From RYN-230 sp963760405 (GTDB taxonomy: Bacteria; Actinomycetota; Actinomycetes; Streptosporangiales; Streptosporangiaceae): a DNA stretch of 64,000 nucleotides. Where the stretch lies: the NCBI GenBank assembly GCA_963760405.1, contig CAVXCV010000003.1:62001-126000 (forward strand), given 5' to 3'. The notes under the pieces were generated by a model. That model ran no database searches. It was not told where the DNA came from and saw nothing but the letters and a program-made list of their open reading frames with translations. Positions 25,552 through 33,679 of the stretch are shown in pieces (within the stretch, counting starts at the first letter, position 1; each line of letters opens with the position of its first letter). Made by a program: the position numbers and the translations under genes.

Positions 25552-26574
25552 ATGCCGGACAAGCTGATGCGGCTGCGCCGCAGCGAGTCGGTGCCGCAGG
25601 CGCCCCGCCCGGTCATGATCGCCATCGCCGGTGACAGCGCGGCTGGCAAGACCACGCTGACCCGGGGCATCGCCAGCGTGCTCGGGCCGGACCGGGCCAC
25701 CGCGCTGTGCCTGGACGACTACCACCGGTACGACCGGGCCGAGCGTCGCTCGGTGCCGTTTACCGTGCTCAACCCAGCCTGCAACTACATGGACGTACTG
25801 GAGCAGCATCTCCAGCTGCTCGCGCTCGGCCGGCCCATCCTCAAGCCGGTCTACGACCACTCGACCGGCCAGCTCGGCAGGCCGGTGCTGGTCGAGCCGC
25901 GCGAGTTCGTGATCGTCGAGGGCCTGCTGCCGCTGCACACCCGGCTGGCCCGGGCCTGCTTCGACATCGCGGTCTACCTCGACCCGCCGGAGGAGATCCG
26001 CCGGGACTGGAAGCTGCGCCGGGACTGCGCGGAACGTGGGTACACCCCCGAGCAGGTGCGGGCCGAGCTGGACCGGCGGGAGCCGGATTCGGCCGCGTTC
26101 ATCCGCCCGCAACGGCAGTGGGCTGACATTGCCATCCGGTTCGCGCCGGTGCCCGGCCGCCCCCGGCCGGCCGAGGCCGCGCTGTCCGCGGAAATCCTGC
26201 TCCGGCCCACGATCCAGCACCCGGAACTGAGCCACGTGCTGACCGACGACGATCGGCAGACCATGCACCTGAAACTGATCCGGGACAGCGACGGCAAGCC
26301 GGTGGACGCCTTGCACGTGCACGGCTACGCCCCCGCCGAGGACAGCCGGGTGGTGCAGAAGGCTATCTGGGCCCAGCTGTCCTTCGAACCCGGGCCCGTG
26401 CTGGCTAGCCCCGTGCTGGCTAGCCCCGTGCTGGCTGGTACGGAGCTGCCGGGGATGCTCGGAGAGTTCGGCCCGGGGCGGCGCAGTGAGCCGCTGGCCA
26501 TGGCTCAGCTGCTGCTGCTGTGGCACCTGCTCGAGGCCCGGGCCGTGACCGGGGATGGACCGCAGCGCCGGTGA
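25552..26574 (+). CDS. cbbP: Phosphoribulokinase
   Basis: Calvin-cycle kinase making ribulose 1,5-bisphosphate from ribulose 5-phosphate and ATP, 340 residues. The P-loop GDSAAGKTTL (about 28-37), LDDYHRYDR (about 55-63, catalytic Asp and base), LNPACNYMD, PVYDHSTG, VEGLLPLHTRLA and the WKLRRDCAERGYT lid region are all seen. ATG at 25552 is nine bases after a strong GGGAGGG; a GTG at 25543 is possible. Near the C-terminus a 15-bp repeat inserts PVLASPVLAS. It diverges from the aldolase-like gene and precedes the two-component system by 40 bp, so all may be transcribed together. Confidence 0.92.
   Translation: MPDKLMRLRRSESVPQAPRPVMIAIAGDSAAGKTTLTRGIASVLGPDRATALCLDDYHRYDRAERRSVPFTVLNPACNYMDVLEQHLQLLALGRPILKPVYDHSTGQLGRPVLVEPREFVIVEGLLPLHTRLARACFDIAVYLDPPEEIRRDWKLRRDCAERGYTPEQVRAELDRREPDSAAFIRPQRQWADIAIRFAPVPGRPRPAEAALSAEILLRPTIQHPELSHVLTDDDRQTMHLKLIRDSDGKPVDALHVHGYAPAEDSRVVQKAIWAQLSFEPGPVLASPVLASPVLAGTELPGMLGEFGPGRRSEPLAMAQLLLLWHLLEARAVTGDGPQRR
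26396..26440 (+). repeat. 15-bp tandem repeat in phosphoribulokinase
   Basis: Three copies of CCCGTGCTGGCTAGC (last diverged) encoding Pro-Val-Leu-Ala-Ser in the C-terminal region of the kinase, outside the conserved core. Confidence 0.9.
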
Positions 26575-26614
26575 CTACTCGCGCCCGCTGGCCGGGGTAG
26601 GTACGTTGCTGGGC

Positions 26615-27283
26615 ATGGACCCGCATATGGCGGCACCGACCCGGGTGATCATCGTCGACGATCACCAGATGGTGCTCGACGGCCTGAAGGCGATGCTCCG
26701 GCCGTACGCCGACCAGGTGCAGGTAGTCGGCGAGTCCAGCGACCCGGGAACCGCGCTGCGGCTGGTCAGCGAGCTGACGCCGGACGCGGTCCTGCTCGAC
26801 GTGCGGCTGCGCGGGGCCAGTGGCCTGGACCTGTGCTCGGAGATCCTGCGCATCCAGCCCGACTGCAAGGTGGTCTTCCTCACCGTCTACGACGACGAGC
26901 AGTACCTGTACCAGGCACTCCGGGTTGGCGCCGCGGGCTTCCTGCTGAAGCGGATCCGGGGCAGTGAGCTGGTGGACTACCTGCACCGGATCTGCGAGGG
27001 CGAGGTGCTCATCGATCCCAGCCTGGCCGGGCGGGTCGCGCTGTCCGCTGCCCGGCTGCGCAGCGGCGAATTCTGGCCCGGCGCCCACCTGGGCCTGACC
27101 CAGCGGGAGAGCGAGGTGCTGTCGCTGCTGGTGGCCGGGCTGTCCAACCGGGCCATCGCAATGAAGCTGGTGGTCAGCGAGGAGACGGTGAAGACCCACT
27201 CCCGGGGCATCTACCGCAAGCTCGGCGTGTCCGACCGGGCCGGCGCGGTAGCCGTCGCGCTGCGCGAGGGAGTCTTCCATTGA
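26615..27283 (+). CDS. NarL/FixJ family response regulator
   Basis: Two-component response regulator of 222 residues: receiver domain (about 8-125) with acidic pair VDDH, phosphoacceptor in LLDVRL (about 60) and the K in LLKRIRG, then a LuxR-type helix-turn-helix (about 155-215) with LTQRESEVLSLLVAGLSNRAIA and ETVKTHSRGIYRKLGV, given by landmarks LTQRESEVLSLL and TVKTHSRGIYRKL. ATG at 26615; another ATG at 26627. Its stop overlaps the sensor kinase start (TTGA). Sited between prk and the RuBisCO genes, so it is a candidate regulator of CO2 fixation, but the targets are not known. Confidence 0.93.
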   Translation: MDPHMAAPTRVIIVDDHQMVLDGLKAMLRPYADQVQVVGESSDPGTALRLVSELTPDAVLLDVRLRGASGLDLCSEILRIQPDCKVVFLTVYDDEQYLYQALRVGAAGFLLKRIRGSELVDYLHRICEGEVLIDPSLAGRVALSAARLRSGEFWPGAHLGLTQRESEVLSLLVAGLSNRAIAMKLVVSEETVKTHSRGIYRKLGVSDRAGAVAVALREGVFH

Positions 27284-28515
27284 CCGGGGGGAGGCTGGGC
27301 GGCGCCGCGTTCGGCCGGACCGGGCTGGGCACCGACCCTGCCCGGGAGGCGCAGCTGCTGTCCCGGGTCATCGACACCATCTCCGGCGGCCTGGACCTGG
27401 ACCGGGTTCTGCAGGGGGTGGCCCGGCTGGTGACCGAGACCACGGACACTGACGTCTGCTTCGTGCACCTGCTCGACGAACGGGGCCGCACACTGCAGCT
27501 GCGGGGCGCCACCCCGCCGTTCGACGGGATGGTCGGCACGATCGAGCTCGCGGTCGGCGAAGGGGTCACCGGCTGGGTCGCCGACCACGGGGAACCGGTG
27601 GTGATCGTGGACAACAAGACCGCCGACCCGCGCTACCTGTACATCCCGGCGCTGCGCGGGGAGGAGTTCACCTCCATGGTCTCGGTGCCGGTGGTGACGC
27701 CGCTGGGGCACCCGGTCGGCGTGCTGAACGTGCACACCAGGGCGCGCCGCGAGTTCACCGCCGCGGACGTCGAGCTGCTCGGGTCAGTGGCCGGGCTGGT
27801 GGCAGGGGCGATCGAGAACGCCCGGCTGCACCGCAGGCTCGCCGAGCGGGAAGAGGCCCTGGAGCGGTTCGCCGAGCGGATGGTGGAGTGGCAGGAGCAG
27901 GAGCGCCGCCGGCTGGCAGGGGAGATCCACGACGGGATCAGCCAGCGCATCGTCAGCTTGTTCTTCCACCTGTCCGCGGCGGCCGACGCGATCCCGGACA
28001 TGCCTGACGTCGCCGCGGAGCAGGTCGCCCGGGCCCAGGACCTGGCCGCTGCGGCGCTGGACGAGACCCGGTCGGCCATTGCCGGGCTGCGGCCGCCGGT
28101 GCTCGATGATCTCGGCCTCGCCGCCAGCCTGGACAGCCTGGCCCACTCGTTTCCCACCCTGGACGCGCAGGTCGACGCGGCCGAGCTGAGCATGGCCGAG
28201 CACGCCGAGACGGCTGTCTACCGGACCGCCCAGGAAGCGTTGCAGAACGTGGCCAAACACGCTGGCGCCCAGTCGGTCCGGGTCCGGCTGTTCCGGCAGA
28301 GGGACCGGGTGGTGCTGGAAGTCGCCGACGACGGCAGCGGGTTCGACACCGCCGTGGCCCGCGGCGCCGGGGCGGGCGGGCCGACCGGGCTGGGCCTGGC
28401 CGGCATGCGGGAGCGAGCGGAACTGCTCGGCGGCCGCCTCGAGCTGGCCGCCACCCCCGGCCGGGGCACGACAGTCCGGCTGACTATCCCGTACCTGCCG
28501 GCCGCGCAGTGTTAG
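27280..28515 (+). CDS. GAF-domain sensor histidine kinase (HisKA_3)
   Basis: Cytosolic sensor kinase of 411 residues that should phosphorylate the preceding regulator. A GAF domain (about 20-180; no obvious heme-ligating motif) is followed by a coiled helix, the HisKA_3 phosphoacceptor in AGEIHDGISQRI (about 208-219) and a HATPase_c domain with the N box AQEALQNVAKHA and G boxes DDGSGFD and GLGLAGMRERA. No transmembrane segments, so it senses an internal ligand or redox state through GAF. The start is a TTG overlapping the regulator stop. The last codon and stop (TGT TAG) coincide with the edge of the GC-rich repeat at 28509. Confidence 0.92.
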   Translation: MTGGRLGGAAFGRTGLGTDPAREAQLLSRVIDTISGGLDLDRVLQGVARLVTETTDTDVCFVHLLDERGRTLQLRGATPPFDGMVGTIELAVGEGVTGWVADHGEPVVIVDNKTADPRYLYIPALRGEEFTSMVSVPVVTPLGHPVGVLNVHTRARREFTAADVELLGSVAGLVAGAIENARLHRRLAEREEALERFAERMVEWQEQERRRLAGEIHDGISQRIVSLFFHLSAAADAIPDMPDVAAEQVARAQDLAAAALDETRSAIAGLRPPVLDDLGLAASLDSLAHSFPTLDAQVDAAELSMAEHAETAVYRTAQEALQNVAKHAGAQSVRVRLFRQRDRVVLEVADDGSGFDTAVARGAGAGGPTGLGLAGMRERAELLGGRLELAATPGRGTTVRLTIPYLPAAQC

Positions 28516-28648
28516 CCCGGGGGGGCAACCCCCCGGAACCCCCCGGGATCCATGGCCCCGCGAGACACCCCCTCCGGGGGCGCCTCCCGTGACCATCGAA
28601 ATGTTGTGTTAGCCCGGGGGGGGGCAACCCCCGGAACCTCCGGGCTAG
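28509..28648. repeat. GC-rich palindromic gene-end element, one full and one partial copy
   Basis: Starts with TGTTAGCCCGGGGGG, containing the kinase stop codon, followed by a C-run hairpin and a ~60-bp stretch (ATGGCCCCGCGAGACA ... CCTCCCGTGACCA) that recurs at 54395. A second partial copy beginning TGTTAGCCCGGGG at about 28606 ends CCTCCGGGCTAG, whose reverse strand carries the cbbX stop TAG. Both convergent genes thus end in the element. No U tract; a hairpin terminator is likely. Confidence 0.85.
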
Positions 28649-29688
28649 GTGGGTTCGGGGCTGGGTGCGCGGTTACCGTTGCTGAAGACACGGCTGGCGC
28701 GGACGTCGGCGTCGCTGATCACCATCAGGTCGCCACGGCCGATCCGGCCACCCGCCCCGACCAGGCGACGGGCCTGGCGCAGCCGCATCCGGTCGATGGC
28801 GTTGCGGATGCTCCGCGCGTTGGCGAACCGCGGCTGGTTCATCCGCAGCCCGACGTACTCGCGGAACGCCACCTCGGCCGCGGGCGCCAGCCGGTACTGT
28901 TCCCGGTCCAGCATGAGCCCGGCGATCTGCATCAGCTCGTCCAGGGTGAAGTCCGGGAAGTCGATGTGGTGCGCGATCCGCGAGGCCATGCCGGGGTTCG
29001 ACCGGAAGAACACGTCCATCCGGTCCGCGTACCCGGCCAGGATGACCACCAGGTCCTCCCGGTGCGCCTCCATGAACTGGAGCAGGATCTCGATGGACTC
29101 CTGGCCGTAGTCCCGCTCGTTCTCCGGCCGGTACAGGTAGTAGGCCTCGTCGATGAGCAGCACCCCGCCCATGGCCCGCTTGAGTACTTCCTTGGTCTTC
29201 GGCGCGGTGTGCCCGACGTACTGCCCGACCAGGTCGTCCCGGGTCACGCTGACCAGCTGGCCCTTGCGCAGGTAGCCAAGCTCGCGGAGCAGCGCGCCCA
29301 TGTGCGTGGCCACCGTGGTCTTACCGGTGCCCGGGCTGCCGGTGAAGCACATGTGCAGGCTGGGCCGGGACGAGGTGAGTCCGTACCGCTGCCGGAGCCG
29401 GTCCACCAGCAGCAGCGCGGCGATCTCCCGCACCCGGTCCTTGACCGGGGCGAGCCCGATGAACTCCCGGTCGAACTCGTCCAGCATCTGGGAGATGCGC
29501 TGGGCCTGCTGCTCGGCGCCCAGCTCGACCGTGGCGTCCGGGTCCAGCATCTCCGGCACCACCTCCGGCACCGGGGCGTCCGGGCCGGCCCGCCCTGCCG
29601 CCGGGCTGCCGTGGGCCCCGGTCCCGGCGTCCGGGCCGCTGGGCCGGGGCATGCCGAAGCCCCGGGCCGGCGGCTCTGCCGTGCTCAT
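28645..29688 (-). CDS. cbbX: Red-type RuBisCO activase CbbX
   Basis: AAA+ ATPase, 347 residues, that removes inhibitory sugar phosphates from red-type form I RuBisCO by pulling on the large-subunit C-terminus. Walker A GSPGTGKTT (117-125), Walker B GVLLIDEAYYLY, the sensor/arginine segment SRIAHHIDFPDF and the C-terminal NARSIRNAIDRMRLRQA are seen. The N-terminal 50 residues are Pro/Gly-rich and longer than usual. ATG overlaps the cbbS stop (ATGA). Last gene of the cbb operon. Confidence 0.95.
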   Translation of the reverse strand: MSTAEPPARGFGMPRPSGPDAGTGAHGSPAAGRAGPDAPVPEVVPEMLDPDATVELGAEQQAQRISQMLDEFDREFIGLAPVKDRVREIAALLLVDRLRQRYGLTSSRPSLHMCFTGSPGTGKTTVATHMGALLRELGYLRKGQLVSVTRDDLVGQYVGHTAPKTKEVLKRAMGGVLLIDEAYYLYRPENERDYGQESIEILLQFMEAHREDLVVILAGYADRMDVFFRSNPGMASRIAHHIDFPDFTLDELMQIAGLMLDREQYRLAPAAEVAFREYVGLRMNQPRFANARSIRNAIDRMRLRQARRLVGAGGRIGRGDLMVISDADVRASRVFSNGNRAPSPEPT

Positions 29689-30115
29689 CCGCCGTTGCTG
29701 GGGTAACGCTGCCCGGCGGGCCGGTCGGTCGCGTACGGGTGCAGCGAATACCGGATCCGGCGGTCGGCGCCCTCCTGCCGGTCCAGCCGGAAGCCCGGCT
29801 CATGGGCGGCCGGCCGACGATGAAGCTCAGCGCCGTGGTCTGGCGGCCGAGGCTGGCGTCGTACGCGGACACCCGGATGTACTGGTCGGGGTAGGCCGCG
29901 CGGCAGGCCCGCACCTCATGCAGGCCGGCGGCGGCATCGGCGATCTCGAACATCGGCAGCCCCCACATGTCCCAGAGGAAGTTGCGCGGGTGCGGGTCGT
30001 CGGTGAACTCCACCGCGATGGACCAGCCCCGGTCCACGGCGTACTGGATCTGCGCGCCGATCTCGTCGTCGGTCAGGTCAGGCAGGTGGGAGAACGTGCC
30101 CTGGGTGATGTGCAT
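29685..30115 (-). CDS. cbbS: RuBisCO small subunit, frameshifted near C-terminus
   Basis: Small subunit of form I ribulose-bisphosphate carboxylase. The first ~100 residues (MHITQGTFSHLPDLTDDEI to TTALSFIVGRP) are in frame from the ATG at 30115. From about 29810 the conserved red-type C-terminal extension (HEPGFRLDRQEG, IRYSLHPYATDRP, QRYP) continues in another frame to a stop at 29685 that overlaps the cbbX start as ATGA. One missing base near 29803-29812 (a G next to GGCCG) explains it. Since the extension, including the beta-hairpin typical of red-type enzymes, is intact, a base-call error is more likely than loss of function. Confidence 0.92.
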
Positions 30116-30141
30116 GAAAGGCTCCTGGATGGTGCGGCGGG

Positions 30142-31593
30142 TCAGGGGGTCGGCGTGACCACTACATCTGGGGTGTCGGTGGACTCGTAGTTGAAGGTGA
30201 TGTCGCCCCAGGTGTCCAGGGCCACCTGGAGCGGCTGGCAGTGCTTGGCCGCCTCGGCCAGGATCTGCTCGCCCTCGGCGGTGAAGTCCCGGCCCTCGTT
30301 GCGTGCCTTGATCATCGCCTCGGTCGCCACCCGGTTCGCGGTGGCGCCCGCCGCGATGCCCATCGGGTGGCCGATGGTGCCGCCGCCGAACTGCAGCACG
30401 ACGTCCTCGCCCAGGTAGCCGAGCAGTTGGTGCATCTGGCCAGCGTGGATGCCGCCGGAGGCGACCGGCATCGTCCCGGGCATGGATCCCCAGTCCTGGT
30501 CGAAGTAGATGCCGTGGCCCAGGTTGGCCGGGATGTGTGACTCGCGCAGCGTGTCGTAGTAGCCGCGGACCATGGACGGGTCACCCTCCAGCTTGCCGAC
30601 CACCGTGCCAGCGTGGATGTGGTCCACCCCGATCAGGCGGCACCACTTCGAGATCACCCGGAAGCTCACCCCGTGCGTCTTCTGCCGGGTGTAGGTGCCG
30701 TGGCCAGCCCGGTGCAGATGCAGGATGACCCCGTTGCCGCGGGCCCACCGGGCCATCGAGTGCATGGCCGTGTACCCGATGGTCAGGTCGATCATGATGA
30801 TGATGCTGCCGAGTTCCTTGGCGAACTCCGCCCGCTCGTACATGTCTTCCATGCTCGCGGCGGTGACGTTGAGGTAGTGCCCCTTGACCTCGCCGGTCCG
30901 CTCGGTGGCCTTGTTGACCGCCTCCATGGTGAACAGGTAGCGGTCCCGCCAGCGCATGAACGGCTGGGAGTTGATGTTCTCGTCATCCTTGGTGAAGTCC
31001 AGGCCGCCGCGCAGCGCCTCGTACACGACCCGCCCGTAGTTGCGGGCGGACAGGCCGAGCTTGGGCTTGGTGGTCGCGCCGAGCAGCGGCCGGCCGTACT
31101 TGTTCAGGTACTCGCGTTCCATCACGATGCCGTGCGGCGGTCCCTGGAACGTCTTCACGTAGGCCAGCGGGATCCGCATGTCCTCCAGGCGCAGTGCCTT
31201 GAGCGCCTTGAAACCGAACACGTTGCCGATGATGGACGAGGTCAGGTTCGGGATCGAGCCTTCCTCGAACAGGTCGATGTCGTAGGCGATGTAGGCGATG
31301 TACTCGTTGTCCCGGCCGGGCACCGGGTTGACCCGGTAGCACTTGGCCTGGTAGTGCTCGTAGGCGGTGAGCCGGTCGGTCCACACCACGGTCCAGGTCG
31401 CGGTCGAGGACTCGCCCGCCACGGCCGCGCCCGCCTCCTCCGGGGGCACGCCCGGCTGCGGGCTGATCCGGAACGCGGCCAGCACGTCGGTGTCCTTGGG
31501 CACGTAGTCAGGCTCGTAGTAGCCCATCTGCGCGTACGGGATGACGCCCGCGTTCCAGCGCTCGCTGGCCTGCTGGTCCGGTCCTGCGGCCAT
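30142..31593 (-). CDS. cbbL: RuBisCO large subunit, red-type form I
   Basis: Catalytic subunit fixing CO2 onto ribulose 1,5-bisphosphate, 483 residues. All signature regions are there: GATTKPKLGLS (catalytic Lys), the carbamylated lysine in GGLDFTKDDEN (residue 202 here), HLHRAGHG, loop-6 GTVVGKLEGD (Lys 334), MPVASGGIHAGQM and QFGGGTIGHP. Sequence type (long N-terminus with YYEPDYVPKDTD, CbbX nearby) fits the red-type IC/IE group seen in trace-gas oxidising actinobacteria. The ATG at 31593 is preceded by GGAGG; an open frame continues upstream but has no ribosome site. Confidence 0.97.
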   Translation of the reverse strand: MAAGPDQQASERWNAGVIPYAQMGYYEPDYVPKDTDVLAAFRISPQPGVPPEEAGAAVAGESSTATWTVVWTDRLTAYEHYQAKCYRVNPVPGRDNEYIAYIAYDIDLFEEGSIPNLTSSIIGNVFGFKALKALRLEDMRIPLAYVKTFQGPPHGIVMEREYLNKYGRPLLGATTKPKLGLSARNYGRVVYEALRGGLDFTKDDENINSQPFMRWRDRYLFTMEAVNKATERTGEVKGHYLNVTAASMEDMYERAEFAKELGSIIIMIDLTIGYTAMHSMARWARGNGVILHLHRAGHGTYTRQKTHGVSFRVISKWCRLIGVDHIHAGTVVGKLEGDPSMVRGYYDTLRESHIPANLGHGIYFDQDWGSMPGTMPVASGGIHAGQMHQLLGYLGEDVVLQFGGGTIGHPMGIAAGATANRVATEAMIKARNEGRDFTAEGEQILAEAAKHCQPLQVALDTWGDITFNYESTDTPDVVVTPTP

Positions 31594-31640
31594 GGTGTCC
31601 TCCGGGGTGGTCGCGTCCTTGGCCCCTCCACCATGACCGC

Positions 31641-31700
31641 CAGATATGCAAACGTCTAATGAGACTTTTACGTCAATAATCAATGTTTTCTTTATGAATC
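31641..31700 (-). promoter_or_regulatory. AT-rich cbbL promoter/CbbR-binding region (candidate)
   Basis: The only markedly AT-rich patch of the cbbR-cbbL gap. On the minus strand it includes TTGACG, a GTCT-CATT-AGAC dyad (31654-31665) and several T-N11-A pairs as expected for LysR boxes. No unique -10/-35 assignment is possible. Confidence 0.45.
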
Positions 31701-31746
31701 TGCGTCCCGTAGCGCCCGATCCCGCGGTGGCGGGGCGGGTTCTTCA

Positions 31747-32739
31747 TCAGTGCGGTGACTTTGGCCCCGCGGGCGGGGCACTACTCACCGCGCTGCTGGG
31801 TGCTGGCTGGAAGCCGCCGTGGCTGAGGACGTAGTTGACGAGGCGCTGGGCCGCCGACGGCAGGGGGCCGGGGTGCGCCACCAGGTACCAGTCCCGGTGC
31901 AGCGGGGTGCCCGGCACGGCCAGCTCGATCAGGCGGCCGGTGGCCAGCTCGGCGGCGACCGCGTCCCGGGAGATCAGGGTGACCCCCAGGCCGACGCTGG
32001 CCGACTCGCGGATCGCCCCGTTCGAGCCGACCATCAAGGTGAGCGGCGCGATGCCCAGGTCAGCCAGGAGCATGTCGGTGACCGCGCGGGTGCCGGACCC
32101 GGGCTCGCGCAGCAGCCACGCCTGGCGGGCGAGCCAGCGCACCAGGCCCGCGCCGCCGGTGCTGGCGGGATCGGTGCTGGCGGCATCGGTGGGGACGCCA
32201 TCGGTGGTGGCGCCATCGGCCAGGCCCGGCGCGGCGACCACGACCAGCCGGTGCGGGCGGACCGCATGCACCTCGACATCCCAGCCCGGCTCGGGGCGGC
32301 CGCCGAGCACCAGGTCCACCTGGTGCCGGTCGAGCAGGCCGCGGACCCGGTCCCGGTTGCCGGCCTCCAGCCGGAGGCCCAGCTGCGGGTGGCGCATCCG
32401 GAAGCCGCTGAGCAGCCCGGGCAGGATCTGCTCGGCCGCCGTGGTGACCGCCGCGACGCGCAGCTCGCCCCGCTCCGGGTCAGCCGCGGTCACCGCAGCC
32501 CGGCCCGCCTCGTCCAGCAGGCCGAGGATGCGCCGGACGTAGCCGGCGTACGCCAGGCCCGCCTCGGTCAGCCGCAGCCCCCGGCCGTCCGGCTGCAGCA
32601 GCGGCACCCCGAGCGACTTCTGCAGCGCGGCCAGGGAGGCCGACACCGCCGCCTGGGTCACCACGAGCTGCTGCGCCGCGGCCCGGACCGAGCCGCCCTC
32701 GGCCACCGCCAGGAACGTACGCAGCTGGTTCAGCGTCAC
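31747..32739 (-). CDS. cbbR: LysR family regulator, probable CbbR
   Basis: LysR-type transcription factor of 330 residues: N-terminal winged HTH (about 1-60; TFLAVAEGGSVRAAAQQLVVTQAAVS landmarks AVAEGGSVRAAA and VTQAAVSASLAALQ) and a periplasmic-binding-like effector domain (about 90-300). Position 150 bp upstream of cbbL and in the same orientation suggests it controls the RuBisCO operon; most CbbR genes are divergent, so the arrangement is less common. It carries a low-complexity insert of ATDGVPTDAASTDPAST near residue 190, encoded by short GGTGCTGGC/GGCATCGGTG repeats. Specific function is from context. Confidence 0.87.
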   Translation of the reverse strand: MTLNQLRTFLAVAEGGSVRAAAQQLVVTQAAVSASLAALQKSLGVPLLQPDGRGLRLTEAGLAYAGYVRRILGLLDEAGRAAVTAADPERGELRVAAVTTAAEQILPGLLSGFRMRHPQLGLRLEAGNRDRVRGLLDRHQVDLVLGGRPEPGWDVEVHAVRPHRLVVVAAPGLADGATTDGVPTDAASTDPASTGGAGLVRWLARQAWLLREPGSGTRAVTDMLLADLGIAPLTLMVGSNGAIRESASVGLGVTLISRDAVAAELATGRLIELAVPGTPLHRDWYLVAHPGPLPSAAQRLVNYVLSHGGFQPAPSSAVSSAPPAGPKSPH

Positions 32740-32770
32740 CGGGCACGGCCTCCCGTCGCTCTGGACATCG

Positions 32771-32793
32771 TTAATCCTTGGCCTATCAATCTG
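32771..32793. promoter_or_regulatory. Conserved upstream motif shared with the importer operon
   Basis: TTAATCC TTG GCCTATCAATCTG lies in the divergent gap between cbbR and the acVLRF1 gene. A nearly identical motif (TTAATCC GTTGTT GCCTATTAATCTG) lies at 41737-41762, 21 bp before the importer lipoprotein gene. It may be a promoter or a common regulator site. Confidence 0.4.
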
Positions 32794-32821
32794 GGACTAT
32801 CATCAACCATTAATTGTAGAC

Positions 32822-33550
32822 GTGCTGAGCTGGCGGGACGGGCGGTGGATCATGGCCTCGGGCGTCGGCCGGCAGATCGAGGTGTCGCCGGAGCGGTTCC
32901 CGGGCTGGATCGCCCGTTTTGGCGAACGGCACGGCCCGGTCACGGTGGACCAGGCGGAAAGCCAGGCAGGCTCCGGCACGGTCGTGTTCCGCGCCGCTGA
33001 CGGGGCCGTGGCCGTCTGCCAGGTGCCGTTCCCGCCGCTGACCGGGCCGCCCGCCGGGCCCGGCCCGGACGCCGCTGCCCGGCTGGTCACGGCGCACGCC
33101 AGCGCTGACCGGACGGTGGGCGTGCTGCTGGTCCGGCTGGGCGGTTACGCGGCCGGGGTGTTCCGCGGCACCCCGCCGCGGCTGGCTGACTCGAAGGTGG
33201 GCACCCGCCTGGTGCACGGCCGCAGCGCTGCCGGGGGGCAGTCGCAGCAGCGGTTCGCGCGGCGCCGGGAAAAGCAGGCGGCTGAGGCCCTCGGGGCGGC
33301 CGCGGACACCGCGGCCATGGTGTTCGGCCGCCAGGCCCAGCCGCTGGACGCGGTCGTGCTGGGCGGGGATCGCCGGGCAGTCGCCGCGCTGGACGGTGAC
33401 CCGCGGCTGCGGCCCTACCTCAGCCTCGCGGTGGACCGGTTCCTCACCGTGCCTGACCCCCGGCTCGCGGTACTGCGCGACGCCCCGCGCCTGTTCCGCG
33501 CCGTCCGCATCCAGCTCGCCGAGCCGGAGCCCGGCAGCGGCACCGGGTGA
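32822..33550 (+). CDS. acVLRF1 family peptidyl-tRNA hydrolase
   Basis: Actinobacterial Vms1-like release factor (eRF1 superfamily), 242 residues, expected to release nascent chains from stalled or split ribosomal complexes. The diagnostic stretch is GTRLVHGRSAAGGQSQQRFARRR (about 122-144), given here by its landmarks LVHGRSAAGG and QSQQRFARRR, with the glutamine equivalent to the catalytic Gln of Vms1. A beta-sheet core precedes it (VGVLLVRLGGYAAGVF). The start is the GTG at 32822; an ATG at 32852 is possible. Followed by an ABC-F protein, another ribosome-associated factor. Confidence 0.88.
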   Translation: MLSWRDGRWIMASGVGRQIEVSPERFPGWIARFGERHGPVTVDQAESQAGSGTVVFRAADGAVAVCQVPFPPLTGPPAGPGPDAAARLVTAHASADRTVGVLLVRLGGYAAGVFRGTPPRLADSKVGTRLVHGRSAAGGQSQQRFARRREKQAAEALGAAADTAAMVFGRQAQPLDAVVLGGDRRAVAALDGDPRLRPYLSLAVDRFLTVPDPRLAVLRDAPRLFRAVRIQLAEPEPGSGTG

Positions 33551-33679
33551 CGCCGGCCGCCCATGATCATGACCGGGGTAATTGGGAAGAGGCGCGGCAG
33601 GGGGCCGGGTACCCTGGAAACGGCCGTCTCTCGCGCTGCTTTGTTCTCTTTCCTTCCTGCCAGTCTGGAGTGGTTTCCG

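Noticed and set aside
30613..31659. 348-residue plus-strand frame over cbbL
   Set aside because: Antisense of the unmistakable RuBisCO large subunit gene.
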